Of a stretch of DNA of 10,535 nucleotides, positions 1-5,334 are shown in pieces. The stretch's first letter is position 1. Each line of letters begins with the position of its first letter. Source of the DNA: Rudanella sp. GTDB lineage: Bacteria; Bacteroidota; Bacteroidia; Cytophagales; Spirosomataceae. A program made the translations under genes and the position numbers. The notes beneath the pieces were generated by a model that had not been told where the DNA came from, searched no databases, and worked only from the letters and a program-made list of their open reading frames with translations. The stretch is from NCBI GenBank assembly GCA_026785985.1, contig JAJAYX010000812.1, positions 1-10,535 on the forward strand. The letters run 5' to 3'.

Positions 1-1577
1 CGGCAGTGAGCAGTGATGTTGGCTTCTGTCAGTTCGGGGTCTTTTTTGACCACAAATATCTTGACCGTTTCGCCGGAACGGGCATCAGGTACACCAATGC
101 AGGCAACCTCCAGCACACCGGGGCATTGGCTCACAACTTCTTCAATTTCATTGGGATACACGTTGAAGCCCGACACCAGAATCATGTCTTTCTTGCGATC
201 CACGATCTTGAAATACCCGTCGGCATCCATCACGCCAATATCCCCCGTTTTGAACCAGCCATCTTCCAGTACCTCCGCCGACTCATCGGGCCGGTTGTAG
301 TAGCCACCAAAAACCTGCGGCCCTTTGGCCCAGATTTCGCCGGGTTCGCCCAAAGCGGCTTCGGTACCATCATCTTTCACGCACTTCATATAGGTGCTTG
401 GCCAGGGAATGCCGATGGTGCCAATTCGGTTGCCATCATCAATTGGGTTTGAGCAAAGCACGGGCGACGTTTCGGAGAGGCCGTAGCCTTCGGCAGGTTT
501 GCTACCTGTTAGTTTTTCCCACCGATCTGCCACCGCCGATTGCAAAGCCATGCCCCCCGCCGAGGTAATGCGTAACTTACTGAAATCGACTTCGTTAATG
601 CGAGGCTGATTCAGCAGGCCATTATAGAGCGTATTTAAACCGGTAAACGACGTGATCTGGTATTTTTTCAGATCATCGATAAAGGCATTCATGTCTCGCG
701 GGTTGGTAATGAGCAAATTCATAGCTCCACTCTTCAAAGCCGCCAATGCGTTCGTAGTCAATGCATAAACATGGTAGAGTGGTAGTGCCGCCACAATGAT
801 TCCCTCGCCTATGGGTACTTTTGCAGGTTTCATCCACTCATCCTGGCCGATCAGGTTGGCAATCAGGTTCCGATGCGTGAGTGATGCCCCTTTCGAAACA
901 CCCGTTGTGCCGCCCGTGTATTGCACAAAAGCCAGCTCCGTATTTTTGATCGTTACCGGCTTCATCGGTTGCCGCGCACCCCGGCTCAGAGCATCGCCAA
1001 ATGAAATAGCACCGGGCAAATTATAAGCAGGCACCAGTTTCTTCACGTATTTAACAACAGCATTGACAATCAACTTCTTGGGAAAGCCAAGCAAATCGCC
1101 AACGTTCGTAACGATCACATGCTTAATGTCGGTTTGGGCAATAATCTTTTCCAAATTGGTGGCAAAATTGGCCAGAATAACAATCGCTTTAGCCCCCGAA
1201 TCTTTAAACTGATGTTGCATTTCGCGGGGCGTGTAGAGCGGGTTGGTGTTTACCACCGTTATGCCCGCCCGCAATGCACCAAACATGACAACGGGATATT
1301 GCAACAGGTTAGGCATCTGAATGGCAATCCGGTCGCCCTGTTGTAACTTCAGGTCATGCTGCAAAAACGACGCAAACTGTTGCGACAGTTTATCCAACTC
1401 CCCAAATGTTATTTGCTTACCCATGCAGGCATAGGCGGGGGCATCATTAAATTTCTGAAAGCCCTCGTCAATCAGAGCCGCCAATGAAGAATATAAATCA
1501 GGATTAATATCATGTGGAACACCCGGTGGATAATGACTTAACCAGGGACGTGTTTCGGCAATAGTTTGTGACTCCAT
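1..1577 (-). CDS. fadD: Long-chain fatty acid--CoA ligase (AMP-forming), C-terminus cut by the window edge
   Basis: Activates long-chain fatty acids with ATP and CoA through an acyl-adenylate, feeding beta-oxidation and lipid remodelling; in other bacteria it acts at the inner face of the cytoplasmic membrane. My own translation from the ATG at 1577-1575 (MESQTIAETRPW...) stays open for 525 codons to the window edge. ANL-superfamily motifs seen: the phosphate-binding loop YTGGTTGVSKGA at residues 220-231, GYGLSETS at 364-371 and GWFKTGD at 440-446, followed by a DRKKDMI segment and VYPNEIEEV. E. coli FadD has 561 residues, so about 35 residues are missing here, including the PxGKxxR lysine needed for adenylation. 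No Shine-Dalgarno is visible, and the leader is A/T-rich. It is separated from the TldE-like gene upstream by a 214-base gap with a strong hairpin, so it is probably its own transcription unit. The acyl-CoA ligase call is firm; the exact chain-length specificity is inferred. Confidence 0.93.
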   Translation of the reverse strand, partial: MESQTIAETRPWLSHYPPGVPHDINPDLYSSLAALIDEGFQKFNDAPAYACMGKQITFGELDKLSQQFASFLQHDLKLQQGDRIAIQMPNLLQYPVVMFGALRAGITVVNTNPLYTPREMQHQFKDSGAKAIVILANFATNLEKIIAQTDIKHVIVTNVGDLLGFPKKLIVNAVVKYVKKLVPAYNLPGAISFGDALSRGARQPMKPVTIKNTELAFVQYTGGTTGVSKGASLTHRNLIANLIGQDEWMKPAKVPIGEGIIVAALPLYHVYALTTNALAALKSGAMNLLITNPRDMNAFIDDLKKYQITSFTGLNTLYNGLLNQPRINEVDFSKLRITSAGGMALQSAVADRWEKLTGSKPAEGYGLSETSPVLCSNPIDDGNRIGTIGIPWPSTYMKCVKDDGTEAALGEPGEIWAKGPQVFGGYYNRPDESAEVLEDGWFKTGDIGVMDADGYFKIVDRKKDMILVSGFNVYPNEIEEVVSQCPGVLEVACIGVPDARSGETVKIFVVKKDPELTEANITAHC

Positions 1578-1603
1578 GTAAGATTAGGTTGTACGTTTTA
1601 AAG

Positions 1604-1611
1604 CAAAAATA
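1604..1611 (-). promoter_or_regulatory. Possible Bacteroidota -7 box for the fadD-like gene
   Basis: On the minus strand this reads TATTTTTG, which fits the Bacteroidota -7 consensus TAnnTTTG. It lies 26 bases before the ATG at 1577, which would give a leader of about 20 bases. I see no convincing TTG-type -33 element at the expected distance upstream, and an A/T-rich match of this length can arise by chance. Confidence 0.3.
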
Positions 1612-1649
1612 AGAAATAAGTTATAGCAGTCCAGTATAAGATTTACCTG

Positions 1650-1693
1650 TTCCCAAAAAATGTTTACCTCCATCAGAAAATCCTGTTTGGGAA
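1650..1693. repeat. Imperfectly placed inverted repeat upstream of fadD (8-bp arms)
   Basis: TTCCCAAA at 1650-1657 is repeated inverted as TTTGGGAA at 1686-1693, with a 28-base spacer. It lies upstream of the possible -7 box and could be a split operator for a regulator of fatty acid genes, or could be chance. No other structure explains it. The rest of the 1578-1791 gap holds only the possible promoter and the hairpin at 1725-1765. Confidence 0.2.
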
Positions 1694-1724
1694 TATCCGT
1701 TTAGGAGCTTGGCTTAAACAGAGC

Positions 1725-1765
1725 AGCCCGGACGTTCACAGGGCTTTTGTGTGAACGTCTGGGCT
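1725..1765 (-). terminator. Strong hairpin closing the TldD/TldE gene cluster
   Basis: Two 15-base arms, 1725-1739 and 1751-1765, are complementary at 14 of 15 positions, and the remaining pair is a G-U type mismatch. The loop is 11 bases. It starts 26 bases beyond the stop of the last TldE-like gene, where a transcription terminator is expected. A long U-run is missing: only a short TTT follows on the minus strand. It may therefore be an atypical intrinsic terminator or a 3'-end stabilising hairpin. Confidence 0.65.
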
Positions 1766-1791
1766 ATACTTTACCGTATTAAGACAACCGT

Positions 1792-3129
1792 TTATACGGC
1801 ATCTGACAAACTCGAAAACGTGAACTCCCTGATTTTCATGGGGGGAATCAGGTAATTAGAATCCGATTCAGTGCTGACCACTCGCTCCGGTTTGCCCAGC
1901 GTTTCGAGGTTGTTGAGCATGATAACCGGGCTTTCGTTGAAGCGGAAATTCTTCACGGCATGTTTGATCTTGCCATTCTCGATGTAGAACGTCCCGTCGC
2001 GGGTGAGGCCGGTGAGCAGCAGCGTTTGCGGGTCTTCGGTGCGGATATACCAGAGTTTGGTGACCAGTATGCCCCGTGCGGTGCTCTTAATCATGTCTTC
2101 GAGCGAGGCCGTTCCGCCCGCCATAATCACGTTGTTAGGAAACGGAACAGGGGTTTTTCCCTGCTTCTGCGCCCAATACCGCGAGTAGGCCATGTTTTTC
2201 ACCACGCCTTTCTCAATCCAGTTCAGCCGTTGCTGCGCCTGCCCATCGCCCGCCCAGGGAGAAGCGGGTAGTTCGGCGTTGGTTGGGTCAGAGTAGATGG
2301 TAACGCGGGGGTCAACGATTTTTTCGCCCAGCTTGGTCTTGCCGCCGGGCTTGCTCAGGAAGCTTCTTCCCTCATCGGCCGAGCGGGCATCCAGGGCGAA
2401 GAAAAGGTTTTCGAGCAGTACTGTTCCGGCCGTAGGCTCCAGAATAACGGTGTATTTGCCGGGTTCCAGGGCCACCGCACTCGCCGAAGCCACGGCTTTC
2501 TGGCTGGCAATACGAGTGGCCGCTGCCGTATCTAATTTACTCACATCACTGAACCCCTTGATCACATAACCTGACCCTTTTCCATCGGCCGTGCGGACGG
2601 TGAGGGAGAAGTTGACGTTAGTGCTGGGGTAGTAGGCAAACAGGCCTTTAGAGTTCATCATGGCTTGATAACCATGCGTATCCTCCATAAATCCGGCGGC
2701 TGTGAGGTTCTGAGCGCGGGTCAGCTCAAGGCTTTTGGCAACGGCATCAGCGCGGGCATCGGGCGTTAGTTTGGCCGTGCTGTCGAAATAGCCGTTGCTT
2801 TTCAGGTACGTTTGCGGCCCCAGAATACTCACGTATTCCGGGTTTTCGGGAGCCAGTCGGGCCAGCTCTTCGGCCCGGCGCACCACTTTCTCCAACGATG
2901 CATCGTCGAACTCGTCGACAGTAGCCGTGCCTACTTTTTTTCCAAATGCCGACTGTACCACCAGGTTCTGATTGGCCCGTGAGCCACTGGTGGAGACTTC
3001 GTTGCGGGCATAGCGGATGTTTCCGCTCACATCGCCCGACAGGTTTACCTCACACTCATCGGCTTTTGAATAGCTGAGGACTTTGGTGAGCAGGGCCTTA
3101 GCCTCCACTTCGGATAGTATGATTGCCAT
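1792..3129 (-). CDS. TldE/PmbA-like non-catalytic subunit of a TldD/TldE metalloprotease (copy E1)
   Basis: Expected to pair with a TldD subunit in a heterodimeric peptidase; in E. coli, TldD/TldE (PmbA) degrades small or unfolded peptides, trims the microcin B17 leader and degrades the CcdA antitoxin. This protein has 445 residues, the usual size for the family. The N-terminal half carries the substrate-tunnel type domain (NIRYARNEVSTSG at about 37-49), and the C-terminal half has conserved segments such as GLTRDGTFYIENG (374-386) and FRFNESPVIMLNN (395-407). Where TldD has HExxxH, this sequence has ILEPTAGTVLLENL (229-242), so the zinc ligands are absent, as in TldE. There is no signal peptide: it starts MAIILSEVEAKALL. 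Its ATG follows the TAA of the upstream TldD-like gene with no base between (TAAATG), so translation is almost certainly coupled. Note the plain cytosolic N-terminus beside a Tat-type partner. The family is firm; the substrate is unknown. Confidence 0.92.
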   Translation of the reverse strand: MAIILSEVEAKALLTKVLSYSKADECEVNLSGDVSGNIRYARNEVSTSGSRANQNLVVQSAFGKKVGTATVDEFDDASLEKVVRRAEELARLAPENPEYVSILGPQTYLKSNGYFDSTAKLTPDARADAVAKSLELTRAQNLTAAGFMEDTHGYQAMMNSKGLFAYYPSTNVNFSLTVRTADGKGSGYVIKGFSDVSKLDTAAATRIASQKAVASASAVALEPGKYTVILEPTAGTVLLENLFFALDARSADEGRSFLSKPGGKTKLGEKIVDPRVTIYSDPTNAELPASPWAGDGQAQQRLNWIEKGVVKNMAYSRYWAQKQGKTPVPFPNNVIMAGGTASLEDMIKSTARGILVTKLWYIRTEDPQTLLLTGLTRDGTFYIENGKIKHAVKNFRFNESPVIMLNNLETLGKPERVVSTESDSNYLIPPMKIREFTFSSLSDAV

Positions 3130-4770
3130 TTAGATTTTCCGTCCTGTATTAATCACGTTAACCCCATTGAACCGCGTTGTACTTGACCCGTGCGAAACTG
3201 CACTGCTTTGGCTGGGTTGGCCTTTTCCGTCGAAAAACGAACCTCCAAGTCGGTAATCTTTCTCATCGCAAATGGCTGCGCAGGAGTTCCAGAATTCCTG
3301 CGTGTTCGACTGATAAGCCACGTCTTTGAGCATTCCGGCGATCTGTCCGTCTTTGATTTCGTAATATAATTGCCCACCAAACTGGAAGTTATAGCGCTGC
3401 TGATCAATGGAAAACGAGCCATCGCCCACGATGTAAATCCCTTTTTTGACATCCTTAATCATGTCCTGTACCGAGAGGGCTGTCTTCCCCGCTTCGAGCG
3501 AGACGTTGGGCATCCGCTGAAACTGCACTGTTCCCCACGAGTCGGCGTAACAGCAACCGTGTGATTCTTTTTCGCCGATAATGGCCGCCTGATCGCGGAT
3601 GGCCTGATAGTTCACCAACACCCCGTCGCGAACGAGATCCCATTTTTTGGTGCCAACGCCTTCGTCGTCATAGCCCACGGCACCGAGCGAGCCAACCTGC
3701 TGTTTATCAGCAATCAGGTTCACGAGTTTGCTGCCGTACTGGAAATTTTTGGACTGCCATTTGTCGAGCGTAGCGAAACTGGTACCGGCAAAATTGGCTT
3801 CATAACCCAGCACCCGATCCAGTTCGAGGGGGTGCCCAACAGATTCGTGGATGGTCAGCCACAGGTGCGAGGGATCCAGAACAAGGTCATACTTGCCGGC
3901 TTCCACCGACTTCGCCGACAGCTTTTGTTTGGCCTGTTGTGCAGCCGCCGTCACGTCTTCGACCATATCATAGCCCTTGTTGTAGCGGGTGGTGATGCCC
4001 GTCACTTTGTCGGCGGGGTTCACCTGCAAATACTCGTAGCCCATGCCCATTGGCGCACTGAGGGCGTTTCGGGTCTCAAACTTCCCCGACTTGGCATCAA
4101 TGCAGGTCACGTTGAAAATTGGCCAGATTCGGTGAATGTCCTGATCGGCGTAGGTGCCATCGGTGGAGGCAAAATACTTCTGCTCGTTCACCATAAACAA
4201 CACCGAGTTCACGTAGTTGGCTCCGTTTTTCATGGCCGAGGCATTCACGCCCAGCAGCAGATCGACTTTTTCTTTGATCGGCACCTGGAAGGCGTTCTTC
4301 TGAATCGGAGCCTTCCACGATACCTCGCCGTAGCCTTTTTGCGGAGCCAGTTCAACAGGCTTTTTCAGCAATTTGGCGTTGGCTTTGGCAATGGCCACGG
4401 CTTCTTCGGCGGTACGCGCCATGTCGGCCTCATTTTTGGCATCGACCACGGCGGCAAAGCCCCAGCAACCATTGGCAATCACCCGAACGCCCACGCCATA
4501 GCTTTCGGTGTTCACGATATTTTGCACCTTGTCTTCGCGGGTAACCACGAATTGCCGCAAGTAGCGACCAATGCGCACATCGGTGTAGGTGGCTCCTTTG
4601 GCTTTGGCGGCATTGAGAGCGGCATCGGCCAGGCGTTTTTTCACAGCCACATCGAGGCCCGTTTCAAGGAGTGCCTCGGCATCCACGGAGCGGCCTAAGC
4701 CAGTAATGTTGGGCAGCAGCAACCCGGCGGTTGAGAGGCCCAGTAGGTGGTTAAATTCTCGGCGGTTCAT
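3130..4770 (-). CDS. TldD-like zinc metallopeptidase with Tat-type signal (copy D1)
   Basis: Catalytic subunit of a TldD/TldE-type peptidase, 546 residues. The start MNRREFNHLLGL is a twin-arginine motif followed by a hydrophobic stretch (about 9-20) and a possible signal peptidase site after V-D-A31, so export by Tat is predicted. The zinc motif HESVGH is at residues 308-313 (bases 3832-3849), within LWLTIHESVGHPLELDR; E309 would be the catalytic glutamate. A cysteine near the C-terminus (C497 or C501) could be the extra metal ligand seen in this family. The N-terminal domain includes VRIGRYLRQFVVTRED (65-80) and YGVGVRVIANGCWGFA. E. coli TldD is about 480 residues, so this lineage is longer, partly because of the signal. 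It lies directly before E1, its likely partner. Odd points: W216 and I218 replace the G and N of copy D2, and vicinal cysteines lie at 406-407. The start is supported by the identical layout of D2. Confidence 0.93.
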   Translation of the reverse strand: MNRREFNHLLGLSTAGLLLPNITGLGRSVDAEALLETGLDVAVKKRLADAALNAAKAKGATYTDVRIGRYLRQFVVTREDKVQNIVNTESYGVGVRVIANGCWGFAAVVDAKNEADMARTAEEAVAIAKANAKLLKKPVELAPQKGYGEVSWKAPIQKNAFQVPIKEKVDLLLGVNASAMKNGANYVNSVLFMVNEQKYFASTDGTYADQDIHRIWPIFNVTCIDAKSGKFETRNALSAPMGMGYEYLQVNPADKVTGITTRYNKGYDMVEDVTAAAQQAKQKLSAKSVEAGKYDLVLDPSHLWLTIHESVGHPLELDRVLGYEANFAGTSFATLDKWQSKNFQYGSKLVNLIADKQQVGSLGAVGYDDEGVGTKKWDLVRDGVLVNYQAIRDQAAIIGEKESHGCCYADSWGTVQFQRMPNVSLEAGKTALSVQDMIKDVKKGIYIVGDGSFSIDQQRYNFQFGGQLYYEIKDGQIAGMLKDVAYQSNTQEFWNSCAAICDEKDYRLGGSFFDGKGQPSQSSAVSHGSSTTRFNGVNVINTGRKI

Positions 4771-4793
4771 TTGGTTTGATTGTGAGGGGTTTA

Positions 4794-4807
4794 AGAGCTA
4801 AAGCTCT
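4794..4807. repeat. Short inverted repeat upstream of D1
   Basis: AGAGCT at 4794-4799 and AGCTCT at 4802-4807 form a 6-bp inverted repeat with a 2-base spacer, ending 24 bases upstream of the D1 ATG. It could be an operator or a small hairpin in the leader of D1. No Bacteroidota -7 box was found in the 96-base gap 4771-4866, whose other half holds one arm of the CACAGAG repeats. Confidence 0.25.
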
Positions 4808-4834
4808 ATTGAGGTTATGGGGGCTTAGCTAAAA

Positions 4835-4861
4835 CACAGAGAAGCACAAAGGTTCACAGAG
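4835..4861 (+). repeat. CACAGAG array, 3 units at 10-bp period
   Basis: CACAGAG at 4835, CACAAAG at 4845 and CACAGAG at 4855 start exactly 10 bases apart, separated by variable trinucleotides. The array lies just past the stop of the GxxExxY gene and points inward, inverted relative to the array at 5276-5312. One helical turn per unit would put every copy on the same face of the DNA. Confidence 0.7.
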
Positions 4862-4866
4862 AAAAA

Positions 4867-5268
4867 TTAGCTAAAAAAGTTGGCTAAACGAGTAATGCCT
4901 TCACGTAGCAAAGGAACCCGGAAATTAATGAGCAAGCCAAGTTTGTAACCACCCAGTTTTAGGTATGTCAATAACTGTGCTTCATGAACATCAAGAATAA
5001 TGTCAACGGTCTTTAATTCAATCACCAGTTTGTTTTCAATAAGCAAATCGAGCCTATAACCATGTTCAAGATGCACACCTTTATATACGATAGGCATAGG
5101 CTTTTCGCGTTCCACGAATAATCCCGACTCCCGCAATTCAGAGCATAAACACTCCTGATAAGCCGACTCTAACAAACCCGGCCCCAAAGCCCGGTGGACT
5201 TCAATGGCTTTCCCTGTAGTAGTGGTGGCCAGTTCATTCTCTGTGTTATTTAGTAGGTTTGCTCTCAT
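4867..5268 (-). CDS. GxxExxY family protein (PD-(D/E)XK nuclease-like fold)
   Basis: A protein of 133 residues, typical for this family of unknown cellular role. The name-giving motif is G31-L-L-E34-S-A-Y37, preceded by the usual AIEVHRALGPG (21-31). A PD-(D/E)XK-like core is visible: Y71-R-L-D74, then VIELK with E84 and K86, then the helix HEAQLLTYLKL (95-105) and GLLINF (111-116). The nuclease-like fold is family knowledge; activity and target are not shown. The start at 5268 gives a short leader before NELATTTTGKAIEVH, which matches where most members begin. A further CACAGAG copy (5239-5245 on the opposite strand) lies inside the first codons, so the repeat sequence reaches into the reading frame. 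The gene sits alone between two tandem TldD-like genes, flanked by inverted repeats, and is probably an insertion with no functional link to the proteases. Confidence 0.88.
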   Translation of the reverse strand: MRANLLNNTENELATTTTGKAIEVHRALGPGLLESAYQECLCSELRESGLFVEREKPMPIVYKGVHLEHGYRLDLLIENKLVIELKTVDIILDVHEAQLLTYLKLGGYKLGLLINFRVPLLREGITRLANFFS

Positions 5269-5275
5269 CTAAATC

Positions 5276-5312
5276 CTTTGTGAATCTCCGTGGGTCTCTG
5301 TGTAACTCTGTG
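5276..5312 (-). repeat. CACAGAG array, 4 units at 10-bp period
   Basis: On the minus strand, CACAGAG-type units (CACAGAG, CACAGAG, CACGGAG, CACAAAG) occur at plus coordinates 5306, 5296, 5286 and 5276, exactly 10 bases apart. It lies directly upstream of the GxxExxY start codon and is inverted relative to the array at 4835-4861. A partial copy (ACAGAG, 5325-5330) lies a further 19 bases out. The array could serve as an end sequence or as a protein-binding array that also carries the gene's promoter. Confidence 0.7.
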
Positions 5313-5334
5313 TTATAGCACTCTCTCTGTACCT

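Larger units (their letters stand above)
4833..5314. mobile_element. Putative GxxExxY cassette bounded by inverted CACAGAG repeats
   Basis: A 482-base unit begins AACACAGAG at 4833 and ends with the inverse, CTCTGTGTT, at 5314. It encloses one gene on the minus strand and separates two near-identical TldD-like genes. TAGC occurs just outside each end (4826-4829 and 5316-5319) and might be a short target duplication, but four bases are weak evidence. There is no transposase, so if it moved it was mobilised in trans or carried by recombination. I recall similar CACAGAG-rich repeats near GxxExxY genes in other genomes, but I cannot verify that here. The boundaries are my reading of the outermost repeat copies. 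Confidence 0.45.

Noticed and set aside
6..452. Plus-strand open frame of 148 codons at the window start
   Set aside because: It is antisense to the fadD-like gene, whose motifs (GWFKTGD, VYPNEIEEV) are read on the minus strand in the same bases.
4097..4318. Minus-strand open frames overlapping D1, D2 and D3 in another frame (for example at 4097-4318, 5660-5848 and 10121-10318)
   Set aside because: They recur at matching places because the D copies are homologous, not because they are genes. Their products are arginine/serine-rich and do not conserve length.
3832..4698. Long open frame (288 codons) on the plus strand opposite D1
   Set aside because: It lies fully inside a well-supported TldD-like gene. 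Its translation is rich in histidine, glycine and valine with no recognisable motif, as expected for an antisense shadow of a gene with biased third positions. A similar shadow occurs opposite D2 at 6229-6900.
4835..5312. CACAGAG arrays as a CRISPR array
   Set aside because: Units are only 7 bases with 3-base gaps, there are no 30-base spacers and no cas genes.
4826..5319. TAGC on both sides of the GxxExxY cassette as a proven target-site duplication
   Set aside because: Only four bases match and the distances to the repeat ends differ (three and one bases), so chance is a fair explanation. Kept only as a hint.
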